Shown here one piece after another: positions 36,588 through 44,856 of a stretch of DNA of 62,609 nucleotides. The notes beneath the pieces are model-generated. The model had not been told where the DNA came from. It was given only the letters and a program-made list of their open reading frames with translations, and made no database searches. Within the stretch, counting starts at the first letter, position 1, and each line of letters opens with the position of its first letter. The position numbers and the translations under genes are program-made. This stretch comes from an uncultured Acidobacteriota bacterium (GTDB lineage: Bacteria > Acidobacteriota > Thermoanaerobaculia > Multivoradales > SZUA-115): NCBI GenBank assembly GCA_937867335.1, contig CALMKX010000128.1, positions 1-62,609 of the forward strand. Reading direction: 5' to 3'.

Positions 36588-38042
36588 ATGTTGATCCGAA
36601 TCCTGCTCGTCATCGAGGAGCCCACGCTCTATCGCCGCGTCAGCCGGCTGATCGCCCAGCCGAACGTCGTGCTCTTCGCCGCCGCCAGCGCGGAGGGCCT
36701 CTGGGAAGGGCTGGCGCGCGACAGCTGCGACCTGGTGGTGCTCGATCGCTCCGGCATCCCGGGGCCTCCGGCGGAGTTCATCTCGGCGCTGCGCAAGCTC
36801 CCAGATCGACCGGAGCTGCTGGTGCTCCAAGAGCATGAGGATCCGCAAGACCGCACTGCTCTGCTGGCCGCGGGCTGCTTCGCGGTCATCTCCCTCGACT
36901 TCTCGGACCCCGTGCTGGCTCAGACGCTGCGGGCGTTGGTATCCCGCCGACGCGAGTCGGTGATCAACCGGCTGCGGGCCGAGCAGCCCGACGAGCACTA
37001 TCACCTCTCGGACTTCGCCTCGGCGAGCGAGGGCATGCAGGAGCTGCTCGACCTTGCTCGCCGCGTCGCCGCCTCGGACAGCTCTCTCTTGATCCTCGGC
37101 GAGACCGGCGTGGGCAAAGAGTGGCTGGCCCATGCCATCCACACCGAAGGCCCGCGGGCGCAGGCGTCGTTCATCGGCGTCAACCTCGCGGCCGTGCCGG
37201 ATTCGCTGCTCGAATCGGAGCTTTTCGGCCACGAAAAAGGGGCCTTCACCGGTGCGATCCGCTCGCGCCGGGGCTACTTCGAGCTGGCCCATCGCGGCAC
37301 CATCTTCCTCGACGAGATTGCGGACATGTCGCCGCACCTCCAGGCGAAGCTGCTGCGCGTGCTGCAGGAGCGCAAGATCCAGCGGGTGGGTGGCGAGCAG
37401 ACTATCGAGGTCGACGTACGGGTGATGGCCGCCACCAACCGCAACCTCGAGGAAGCGATCGAGAAGAAGGAGTTCCGCAGCGACCTCTACTACCGCCTGG
37501 GCGTGGTAACGCTCACGGTTCCACCGCTCCGGGAGCGACGCGAGGACATCCCCGCCCTGGTGATGAGCTACCTCACGCGCTTCCGCCTGCGGCTGGGCCG
37601 CCACGCCGAGTCGGTCACCGACGAAGCGCTCGAGGCCTTGATCGACTACGCCTGGCCGGGCAACGTCCGCGAGCTCATCAACGTCATGGAGCGGGCGGTG
37701 CTGCTCTGCGAGGGACACCAGATCACCCTCGCCGACCTGCCAGACAACATCGCCCGGCGCCGGCGGTCGGCGAGCGACGGCGAGCTGGGGCCGAGCGGGG
37801 CGGGCCTCGCGGTGCCTCAAGACTGGCTGTCGAAGCCGCTCAAGAGTGTGCGCAAGGACGTGATCATCGCCCTCGAGAGGGCCTACCTCGCCGAGCAGCT
37901 CAAGGCGACCGGCGGGCGGATCGGCGAGACGGCCCGCCGCTCGGGGCTCGACCCGCGCTCGCTCTACGACAAAATGCGCGAACTCGGCCTGCGCAAGGAA
38001 CTCTTCCGGGCCGGCGGGCCGGAGCCGGTCGAACCGAGCTAG
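36588..38042 (+). CDS. Sigma-54-dependent response regulator, NtrC family (REC-AAA-Fis HTH)
   Basis: A 484-residue activator of RpoN-dependent promoters. It has a receiver domain with the phospho-acceptor Asp in VVLDRSG (Asp53), although the usual acidic pair is replaced by IEEP, then an AAA+ domain with Walker A GETGVGKEW (about 171-179), the sigma-54 contact loop GAFTGA (about 218-223) and Walker B FLDEIADM. The C-terminus is a Fis-type HTH (GRIGETARRSGLDPRSLYDK). ATG 36588 gives a standard receiver start; an in-frame TTG at 36534 adds 18 residues. No histidine kinase gene is adjacent. Confidence 0.92.
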   Translation: MLIRILLVIEEPTLYRRVSRLIAQPNVVLFAAASAEGLWEGLARDSCDLVVLDRSGIPGPPAEFISALRKLPDRPELLVLQEHEDPQDRTALLAAGCFAVISLDFSDPVLAQTLRALVSRRRESVINRLRAEQPDEHYHLSDFASASEGMQELLDLARRVAASDSSLLILGETGVGKEWLAHAIHTEGPRAQASFIGVNLAAVPDSLLESELFGHEKGAFTGAIRSRRGYFELAHRGTIFLDEIADMSPHLQAKLLRVLQERKIQRVGGEQTIEVDVRVMAATNRNLEEAIEKKEFRSDLYYRLGVVTLTVPPLRERREDIPALVMSYLTRFRLRLGRHAESVTDEALEALIDYAWPGNVRELINVMERAVLLCEGHQITLADLPDNIARRRRSASDGELGPSGAGLAVPQDWLSKPLKSVRKDVIIALERAYLAEQLKATGGRIGETARRSGLDPRSLYDKMRELGLRKELFRAGGPEPVEPS

Positions 38043-39673
38043 CCGACGCCCACCACCTTGCCGTCCACCAGGTCGACCTTGTCGGACTGAGGCACCAGCG
38101 GCAGCCCGGGCATGCGCAGGATCGGCCCCAGGATCGGCACCAGGAAGCCGGCGCCCGCCGACAGCACGACGTTGCGCACCGTGATGCGGAAGCCGGTGGG
38201 GCGCCCGGCCTTGCTGGCGTCGTCGGAGAAGGACATCTGGGTCTTGGCGACACAGAGCGGCAGGCGGTCGTAGCCCAGCCGAGAGATCTCGGCGAGCTCC
38301 CGGTCGGCCTCTTTCTGGTAGATCACTCCGTCGGCGCCGTAGATCTTGCGGGCCAGGGTTTCCATCTTGACCTTCGGCGGGTCGTCGTCGTTGTAGAGCC
38401 GGCGAACCGGCGGCGGCTCGCTGAGGGCGATCTCGGTCAAGGCGCGAGCCGCCTCGGTGGAGCCTTCGCCGCCGGCGGCGAAGCCGTCGCAGACAGCGAA
38501 GGCCACGCCCCAGCCGGCACAGGCGCGGCGCACAACCTCGATCTCGTCCTCCTGGTCCCCGTTGAAGCGGTTGAGCACTACCAGCGTCGGCCGCTCGAAC
38601 AGGCGCATGTTCTCGAGGTGCTTCTCGAGGTTGGGCAGACCACGCTCGACGGCCGCCGGATCATGCTGGGCGAGGGCCGTCTTGGCCACGCCACCGTGCC
38701 GCTTGAGGGCTCGGATGGTCGCCACCATCACCACGGCCGCCGGCGCCAGGCCGGCCGAGGCGCATTTGATGTCGAAGAACTTCTCGCCCCCGAGGTCGCC
38801 ACCGAAGCCGGCCTCGGTGATCACCCAATCGCCGTAGGCGAGAGCCATGCGGGTGGCGAGCACCGAGTTGCAGCCGTGGGCGATGTTGGCGAAGGGACCG
38901 CCGTGGATGAACGCCGGCACACCTTCCACGCTCTGTACCAGGTTCGGCTTGATCGCTTCGGCCAGGAGGGCCATCATCGAGCCGACCGCCTTCAGGTCCG
39001 CCGCGGTCACCGGTTTGCCCTCGCGATCGACTCCCACCATCAGCCTCGAGAGCCGTTCGCGCAGATCCTGCTCGCCCTGCGAGAGGCAGAGCACGGCCAT
39101 CACTTCCGAGGCGGGAGTGATGTCGAAGCCGGTCTCTCGCGGCACACCCTCGGTGGCCCCACCGAGGCCGATGATGGTCTTTCTCAGGGAGCGGTCCGAA
39201 AGGTCCATCACCCGCCGCCAGAGGATCTTGCGCGGGTCGAGGCCAAGCGCATTGCCGTGGTGGAGGTGGTTGTCGAGCAGGGCTGCGAGCAGGTTGTTGG
39301 CGGTGCTGATGGCGTGGAAGTCGCCGTTGAAGTGCAGGTTGATGTCCACCGAAGGCTCGACGGTCGACTTGCCTCCGCCCGTGGCGCCTCCCTTCATGCC
39401 GAATACCGGCCCCAGCGACGGCTCTCGCAAGGCCAGGCAGGCCCGCTCGCCGATGCGCGCGAGGCCCTGAGCGAGCGAGATGGACATGGTGGTCTTGCCC
39501 TCGCCGGCGTCGGTCGGGGTCACTGCCGACACCAGAATCAGCCGCCCGGGCTTGCGGCCACTCTCCAGAGCCTCCAGGCGAACTTTGGCCTTGAGGTCTC
39601 CATACGGCACCAGATGCTCCCGGCGAACACCAAGGCTCTCAGCGATTTCAACGATCGGACGCAACGCAGCCAT
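38039..39673 (-). CDS. fhs: Formate-tetrahydrofolate ligase
   Basis: A 544-residue enzyme that makes 10-formyl-THF from formate, THF and ATP. Diagnostic segments are TPTDAGEGKTTMSISLAQGL (about residues 52-71), EPSLGPVFGMKGGATGGG (about 84-101) and the HFNGDFHAISTANNLLAALL block. The protein is slightly shorter than the usual 555-560. It supplies one-carbon units for purines and may run in reverse for formate. Its stop overlaps the activator's stop in a shared CTAG (38039-38042), and no other folate gene is adjacent. Confidence 0.96.
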   Translation of the reverse strand: MAALRPIVEIAESLGVRREHLVPYGDLKAKVRLEALESGRKPGRLILVSAVTPTDAGEGKTTMSISLAQGLARIGERACLALREPSLGPVFGMKGGATGGGKSTVEPSVDINLHFNGDFHAISTANNLLAALLDNHLHHGNALGLDPRKILWRRVMDLSDRSLRKTIIGLGGATEGVPRETGFDITPASEVMAVLCLSQGEQDLRERLSRLMVGVDREGKPVTAADLKAVGSMMALLAEAIKPNLVQSVEGVPAFIHGGPFANIAHGCNSVLATRMALAYGDWVITEAGFGGDLGGEKFFDIKCASAGLAPAAVVMVATIRALKRHGGVAKTALAQHDPAAVERGLPNLEKHLENMRLFERPTLVVLNRFNGDQEDEIEVVRRACAGWGVAFAVCDGFAAGGEGSTEAARALTEIALSEPPPVRRLYNDDDPPKVKMETLARKIYGADGVIYQKEADRELAEISRLGYDRLPLCVAKTQMSFSDDASKAGRPTGFRITVRNVVLSAGAGFLVPILGPILRMPGLPLVPQSDKVDLVDGKVVGVG

Positions 39674-39792
39674 GAAAGTCGGGCCTCCCCAGCCGAGTGA
39701 TTAGAGCTTTCGCTTCACGACGCCCGCAGGATATTTCAATTCGCGCCTCCTGTGGAGCAGCTCAGCGATTGTGGAAGCATTGCCACAAGCTC

Positions 39793-40656
39793 CTAGAGCC
39801 CCCAGACGCGATACCGCAGCGAGCCGACCAGCCTGCCCGAGCGCCAGGCGAGCTGATGCAGCCAGGCCGCGCGGCGGCCGGGCCAGAGGATCGACGGTAC
39901 CCCCAGTACGAGCCGGCCCCACTTGGCAAGTCCCAGCCACCAGGGCAGCCGCGGCATCCCGAGAGGGCGGTAGCGCCGGTAGATCAGCACGTTGTAGAGG
40001 CCGAACCGGTAGGTTTGCCGGAAGAGGTCGGACAGGTCTTGGCGGTAGCGCACATGAACCACGGCTTCCGAGACGAAGGAAAGCTCGACCCCGGCCCTCT
40101 GCAGGCGCCAGCAGTAGTCGGTGTCCTCGAGGGCCGGCAAAGTCTCGTCGAAGCCTCCGCTCTGGAGGTGCAAGCTCCGGCGCACTCCCAGCCCTCCGCC
40201 ACCGGCATGGGGTAGATAGGGCGGGTAGGTGTAGGGGTTCAGCCCCTCATGCTGATGCTCGCCGCGGGCCGTCACCAGCCAGGGGGGGTTGAGCTTGCGC
40301 ATCTCGTAGCGAGCGGCCACCAGCTCGTGCTCGGCGAGGGCTCGAGCCATAGCGGCGAGCCAGCCGGGGGCCACCTCGTCGTCGGCATCGCAGAAGGCGA
40401 GGGCGTCCCCCGTGGCGGCAAGGGCCCCGGCGTTGCGCGAGCCCCCCGGGCCGGAGTGGCCCGAGGCATCGACCACCCGGAGGGCCGGCAGGCGGCCGCG
40501 GAAACTCTCCGCCACTTGACGTGAACCATCCGTGGAGGCGTTGTCGGCCACCACCACTTCCCACTCCCCCGCCCATTCCTGCCGGCAGAGGGCCTCCAGC
40601 TGCGCCCCGAGCGTGGTGGCGGCGTTACGGCAAGGGATGACCACCGAGACTTTCAA
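39793..40656 (-). CDS. Glycosyltransferase family 2
   Basis: A 287-residue GT-A fold enzyme. It starts VSVVIPCRNAATTLGAQLEAL, has VVVADNASTDGSRQV (nucleotide-binding, about residues 34-48) and a DAD/DD metal motif in CDADDEV (about 89-95). The acceptor-side Glu-Asp-Thr-Asp segment (PALEDTDYCWRL) is typical. The C-terminal about 60 residues are hydrophobic/basic and could contact the membrane. It lies seven bases downstream of a polysaccharide deacetylase, which suggests joint work on an envelope glycan; donor and acceptor are unknown. Confidence 0.9.
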   Translation of the reverse strand: MKVSVVIPCRNAATTLGAQLEALCRQEWAGEWEVVVADNASTDGSRQVAESFRGRLPALRVVDASGHSGPGGSRNAGALAATGDALAFCDADDEVAPGWLAAMARALAEHELVAARYEMRKLNPPWLVTARGEHQHEGLNPYTYPPYLPHAGGGGLGVRRSLHLQSGGFDETLPALEDTDYCWRLQRAGVELSFVSEAVVHVRYRQDLSDLFRQTYRFGLYNVLIYRRYRPLGMPRLPWWLGLAKWGRLVLGVPSILWPGRRAAWLHQLAWRSGRLVGSLRYRVWGL

Positions 40657-40663
40657 AGCGGAC

Positions 40664-41404
40664 TCAGCTCAGGCGGTGCAGCCAATCGAGATCGGGCCGC
40701 TGATAGTGATGCCACTTGCGGGCCGGGCCCAGGCGAAGCAGCTCCGGGACGGTGACGAAGCGATAGCGGCCGGCATGGCGGGCGAGCAGCATCTCGACCG
40801 CCTCGAGAGTCGGTGTCCGGTCGCTGAAGGCCGGATCGATCGTGGTGTAGAGGCGATCGTGGAAGAGCACGATCGAGCCGGGCCCGAGCCGTCGCTCCAC
40901 CCGCGCCACCAGCTGCTCGGGAGGGTCCGCGAGCCAATCCTCGGCGATGGCGTTCCAGGTCACCACCCGATAGCCGAGCAGGGTGGCATCGAGCTGGGAG
41001 AGCAACGTCTGGTGACCGTAGGGCGGGCGGAAGAGGCCGCTGTCGTGGCGCCCCAGGGCTTGCCGGCACCAGCGCAGCTGGGTGCGACGATAGCGCCCAC
41101 GCAACGTGGGCAGCGACGGGTGGTCCCAGGTATGGTTGGCCAAGGCATGGCCGCCCTCGGCCAGTCGCTCCAAGAGCTCGGGATGAGCGGCGGCGCTCTT
41201 GCCCACCAGGAAGAAGGTGCCCCGAGCGCCGTGAGCCTCCAGCAGCTCGGCGAAGCGTGGCGTCCATTCCGGATCCGGGCCGTCGTCGAAGCTGAGGGCC
41301 ACGGCCGGCTCGCGCGTCGCCACGCCGATGGTCGTGCCGGTGAGCGACGCCGAAAGCTCGATCAGCCGCCGGGCGAGCGCCCGCAGTCGGGGGTCGATAG
41401 CCAC
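40664..41404 (-). CDS. Polysaccharide deacetylase (NodB domain, CE4)
   Basis: A 246-residue CE4-type metal-dependent deacetylase of N-acetylated sugars. Motif 1 is ALSFDDGPDPEWT (Asp-Asp catalytic/metal), motif 2 NHTWDHPSL (two His ligands) and motif 3 LFRPPYGHQ. A further Asp/Trp segment (VTWNAIAEDW) and FHD near the end complete the NodB set. GTG 41404 is chosen because longer in-frame starts would run over the 5' end of the divergent reductase gene; the Shine-Dalgarno is weak. It may be cytoplasmic since no signal peptide is visible from this start. It is co-directional with the GT2. Confidence 0.85.
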   Translation of the reverse strand: MAIDPRLRALARRLIELSASLTGTTIGVATREPAVALSFDDGPDPEWTPRFAELLEAHGARGTFFLVGKSAAAHPELLERLAEGGHALANHTWDHPSLPTLRGRYRRTQLRWCRQALGRHDSGLFRPPYGHQTLLSQLDATLLGYRVVTWNAIAEDWLADPPEQLVARVERRLGPGSIVLFHDRLYTTIDPAFSDRTPTLEAVEMLLARHAGRYRFVTVPELLRLGPARKWHHYQRPDLDWLHRLS

Positions 41405-41570
41405 CGCGCCGGATGATAGCGCAGCCCTCCAAGGCTCTCTCCCTCGCCGCCCCGGAGAGCTTCCCGAGGCGAAGATCTTTCTTCTTCCCCGGCGGATCGC
41501 GTTGACTTCCCAGCGGATTCCGACTACAAGAAAGCTCCCGACGGCAGCGAGCCAGGCCCGGAGGCTTTCC

Positions 41571-43412
41571 ATGCGCAAGAGTGCCAGCGTATCGCCCGAG
41601 ATCTCGCCCAACCATTACATCGAGAAAGTCAGCCTGGCCACCGGCGAGGTGCTCGAGGTCGAGATCCTCCCCCGCCAGCTCCTGGTGCACCACCACCGGG
41701 ACTACCACATCGTGGACGTCCAGGCCCGGCGCATGATGAGCCGCATCGTGCGGCGCACCGGCGACGAGGAGCAAGCTCGCAAGTGGATGCGCGAAGTGCG
41801 AGAGATGGGTTTCAAGGCCGCAAGCACCATCGCCCGCTTGTTCGGCAGCGAGCCGGAGCGGGTGGCGAGGAGCCTCTTCGGCCTGAAGGAGCGGGAGTAC
41901 TACTTCCGCTTCAAGCAGCTTCCCTGGACCCGCGAAGAGATCAACGCCAAGGTGGAGGCGCTGCAGCACGCGGCGGCCGAAAGACTGACGACGGCGACGG
42001 CCGGAGGCAAGCTGCAGCTCCGCGTACTGTTGACCGGCGGCACCGGCTTCGTGGGCAAGGAGATCCTCTGGCAGGCCGCCCACGACCCGGACATCGTCGA
42101 GATGGTGGTGCTGATCCGGCCCCGGGTGGTCAAGGATCGCAAGACGGGCGAAGTGCGCGAAGTGATTCCCCCGGCCCAGCGGGGCGAGGAGCTGCTCCGC
42201 CAACTGTGGCTCGATACCCCGGAGCTCCGGGCCAAGTTCCGCTTCATCGCCGGCGACATCGAGCTGCCCGGCATGGGCATCGAGCCCGACGAGCTCGAGC
42301 GCCTGCAGGAGAGCCTCACCCATGTGATCCACTGCGCGGCGAGCGTGGCCTTCGACGACCCCTACGAGGAGTCCTTCCGCGCCAACGTGCTCGGCACCCA
42401 GAACGCCCTGGCCTTCTCTACCGGCCTGCAGAGCGCCGCCGACAGCCCTTTCGTGGCGCACCTGGCCATCGAAACGTCCTACATCCATGGCCGGCAGATG
42501 CGCCAAGCGGCCCGGGAGGATGAGATCGTCTTCCCGCGGAACTTCTACAACAACTACTACGAGCTCACCAAGGCCATGGCCTCGCTCGAAACCGAGCGCT
42601 TCCTGTTCGAGCAGGGTCTGAGAGTCGTCCAGCTCAATCCGGCGATCGTCATCGGCGAGTCCCGCGCCGGCAACAACCGCGGTGATACCAAGGTGGTCAA
42701 CGCGCCGGTGAACGTCTTCGGCCGCGCTCATCAGGCGCTGACCGAGGCCAAGGGCAGCTGGCGCGAACGCTCCACCGGCGCGATGCTGGCGCGGATGGCC
42801 TGCATTTTCCCGGCGGATCCCACCGCTCAGCTCAACTTGATCCCGGTCGACTGGGTGGTCGAGGGCATCCTCGCTGCCACCAAACGGGCCCAGGCCGTGG
42901 GCGAGCGCATCCACCTCGCCACCGACAACCGCATCACCTCCGAGCAGATCCGCGACATCGTGCGCCAGGAGCTGGGCGTGGACGTCCGTCTGGCCGATCC
43001 CACGCTGCACCGCAACGTCACCCTGCCGGTAATCTCCAAGGCTCTGAACCGCTTCGGCCAGGACCGCCTGGCGCGGGCCCTCGAGAAGCTGGGGACCATT
43101 TTCGGCAGCTACAGCGAATGGGGCCAGCCGGTGCACGAAGTGGGCAACGACGTCCGCCTTCTGGGCTTGCCCAAGAACCGCCCGAACACCGTCCACGCCT
43201 TCCGTATGCTCTGCCGCCACAACCGCTACGTGCAGCAGTTCGGCCAGGTGCGAGACCTGGATGAGATCTCCCGCCGGGAGCGCGTGTGGTGGCAGCTCAT
43301 GGGCGAGCTCGAGAAGACCAGCGGCCAGCCAGTCGGAGCAATGGCGGCACCCGAGTTCCAGAGGGCCCTCGACAAGCGGCTCGATCTCGAGAAGTTCGAG
43401 TTCCGGGCCTGA
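41571..43412 (+). CDS. Fatty acyl-CoA/thioester reductase-like SDR-fold protein
   Basis: A 613-residue protein with a central male-sterility/thioester-reductase NAD(P)-binding domain. The Rossmann motif is TGGTGFVGKE (about residues 152-161), and the YxxxK catalytic pair is YYELTK (Tyr330, Lys334). The first about 150 residues are an Arg/Glu-rich N-terminal domain without a motif I recognise, and the C-terminal about 120 are similar to fatty acyl-CoA reductases. Likely reduction of a fatty acyl thioester to alcohol or aldehyde. ATG 41571 has GGAGG eight bases upstream. Confidence 0.85.
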   Translation: MRKSASVSPEISPNHYIEKVSLATGEVLEVEILPRQLLVHHHRDYHIVDVQARRMMSRIVRRTGDEEQARKWMREVREMGFKAASTIARLFGSEPERVARSLFGLKEREYYFRFKQLPWTREEINAKVEALQHAAAERLTTATAGGKLQLRVLLTGGTGFVGKEILWQAAHDPDIVEMVVLIRPRVVKDRKTGEVREVIPPAQRGEELLRQLWLDTPELRAKFRFIAGDIELPGMGIEPDELERLQESLTHVIHCAASVAFDDPYEESFRANVLGTQNALAFSTGLQSAADSPFVAHLAIETSYIHGRQMRQAAREDEIVFPRNFYNNYYELTKAMASLETERFLFEQGLRVVQLNPAIVIGESRAGNNRGDTKVVNAPVNVFGRAHQALTEAKGSWRERSTGAMLARMACIFPADPTAQLNLIPVDWVVEGILAATKRAQAVGERIHLATDNRITSEQIRDIVRQELGVDVRLADPTLHRNVTLPVISKALNRFGQDRLARALEKLGTIFGSYSEWGQPVHEVGNDVRLLGLPKNRPNTVHAFRMLCRHNRYVQQFGQVRDLDEISRRERVWWQLMGELEKTSGQPVGAMAAPEFQRALDKRLDLEKFEFRA

Positions 43413-43473
43413 GCCGCTCGTTGCGGAGCTCGCCGGGCCCCCGGAGCCACGCCGGGAGCCCGACTCGCAGCCG

Positions 43474-43971
43474 TCAACCGAAGGGATTCTCGTCCGCCGA
43501 CGGCCCGTAAACCGAGGGCAGCGGCACATCCAGGAGGCGGAGATACACCGTCAGTTGGCCGCGGTGGTGGTACCAATGGTTGAGCTGGATGGCCCGCAAC
43601 AACCCGATCCGCGGCAGGCTCATGAGCACAGCGCCTTCCTTGGTGGCCGTCCAGGTGGCCATGGCCTGCTCGTCGGAGAGGCCTCCCAGCACGCTCTTGG
43701 CCTGGGCCAGGCTGTCCTCGAACGCCTTGAGCAGCTCCGCTTTGCTCGCTGGCTCGGGCTGCGTGAAGCCCTGGAACTCGTAGCTTTCCTTGCTGGCGAT
43801 CTCGGCAACGTTGCCTGGCGTGGTGGCCACGTGGAATGCCAGCTGGCCCAGGGTCATCGATTTCGCATGCGGCCGCCAGCCCAGCTTGTCCTCCGGGACC
43901 CGCTCGAGCACTCGGCGGGTGGTCTGCCCTTCTTGGTCCAGCTCCATCAGGATCGGGTCGATCGCTCTCAT
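43474..43971 (-). CDS. DinB family protein
   Basis: A 165-residue four-helix protein of the DinB/YfiT family, which are mostly metal-dependent thiol transferases or of unknown function. Seen: LGQLAFHVATTPGN with the first metal His (about residue 48) and the pair NHWYHHRGQLTVYLR (His about 131 and 135), which complete the three-His site. The start DPILMELDQEGQTTRRVLE is typical. It lies downstream of an SRPBCC gene and an ArsR-type gene, 41 bases away, probably in the same transcription unit. Confidence 0.9.
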   Translation of the reverse strand: MRAIDPILMELDQEGQTTRRVLERVPEDKLGWRPHAKSMTLGQLAFHVATTPGNVAEIASKESYEFQGFTQPEPASKAELLKAFEDSLAQAKSVLGGLSDEQAMATWTATKEGAVLMSLPRIGLLRAIQLNHWYHHRGQLTVYLRLLDVPLPSVYGPSADENPFG

Positions 43972-44012
43972 GTCGTCTCCAGGTTGATTCGGTTGAGTCG
44001 TTTTGGGGGCCG

Positions 44013-44453
44013 CTAGCCCAGGAATTTGGCCAGGTTGTCGAGACAGCCCTGCCAGCCCATGCGGTGCCGATCTCGCTGCTCCTCGTCCAGGAACAGATCA
44101 TGGACCAAGACCACCTCGGTGCCTTCGGGGTGGGCACGGAACTCTACGCTCACCCGTGTCACGGGGCTCTCGGGCTGGGACTCCCAGCGCCACGAGTAGA
44201 CCAGCCGTCGAGGCGGGTCGATCTCAGAATATTCGCCTCCTACCCGGTGCAGGGTGCCGTTCGGCGCTTGCATGTGGATCACGAAGCCGCCCCCTACTCG
44301 TAGATCCACTTCGGCGTGGGGCACCGTGTAGTCCCCGGGGGCGCTCCAACGTTTCAGCTCCTCCGCCCGGGTCCAGGCTTTGAAGACCCTCTCGGGCTTC
44401 GCCGCGAAGACCTGATGGAGGGTGAGGGTGGTGTCGGCGGCTTGGCTGGGCAT
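44013..44453 (-). CDS. SRPBCC (AHSA1-like) domain protein
   Basis: A 146-residue START/Bet v1-fold protein of the AHSA1 group. It has LHQVFAAKPERVFKAWT near the start, GGGFVIHMQAPNGT in the middle and SRVSVEFRAHPEGTEVV-like TRVSVEFRAHPEGTEVVLVH, the usual set. These proteins often sit beside ArsR-type repressors as here, and their ligands are generally unknown. A strong GAGGAGGAGAG lies before ATG 44453. The start lies 100 bases inside the 3' end of the ArsR-type gene. Confidence 0.9.
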   Translation of the reverse strand: MPSQAADTTLTLHQVFAAKPERVFKAWTRAEELKRWSAPGDYTVPHAEVDLRVGGGFVIHMQAPNGTLHRVGGEYSEIDPPRRLVYSWRWESQPESPVTRVSVEFRAHPEGTEVVLVHDLFLDEEQRDRHRMGWQGCLDNLAKFLG

Positions 44454-44797
44454 GGGCTCTCCTCCTCGTCCTTGGTCTCTTCGAGATATCTAGCCAGGCG
44501 GTCGAGCTGCTCCCGCCAGAAGCGTCGATAGCCTTCGATCCACAGCGCAGCCTCTTGCATCGGCGTGGCGACCAGCCGGCACCAGCGGGTGCGGCCTTGG
44601 AGCCGCCGCTCGATCAGGCCGGCCTGCTCGAGCACCGCCAGGTGCTTCGAAACCGCCACCAGGGACATCGGCAGCGGCGCCGCCAGCTCGCTCACCGAGC
44701 GCTCGCCGTCGCGCAGGCGGCCGAGGATGGCCCGGCGGGTGGGATCCGCCAGAGCGGCGAAGACGGAGTCGAGGTCGGCAGGCTGATGGTGAACCAC
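44354..44797 (-). CDS. ArsR/SmtB family winged-helix transcriptional regulator
   Basis: A 147-residue regulator of the ArsR type common next to AHSA1-like genes. Start: DLDSVFAALADPTRRAILGR; recognition helix region SVSELAAPLPMSLVAVSKHL (about residues 34-53); wing LIERRLQGRTRWCRL. The usual metal-binding ELCVCD motif is absent, so it is not a classical metal sensor. The family-like part ends near DRLARYLEETKDEEE; the last about 30 residues are a Pro/Ser/Arg-rich tail that overlaps the SRPBCC gene in another frame. Confidence 0.9.
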   Translation of the reverse strand: MVHHQPADLDSVFAALADPTRRAILGRLRDGERSVSELAAPLPMSLVAVSKHLAVLEQAGLIERRLQGRTRWCRLVATPMQEAALWIEGYRRFWREQLDRLARYLEETKDEEESPCPAKPPTPPSPSIRSSRRSPRGSSKPGPGRRS

Positions 44798-44856
44798 TTG
44801 GTTTACTATAGTTCAGAGCCGCGGCTCCGTCAAGCGCTCCCCCGGTGTCTTCTTGG

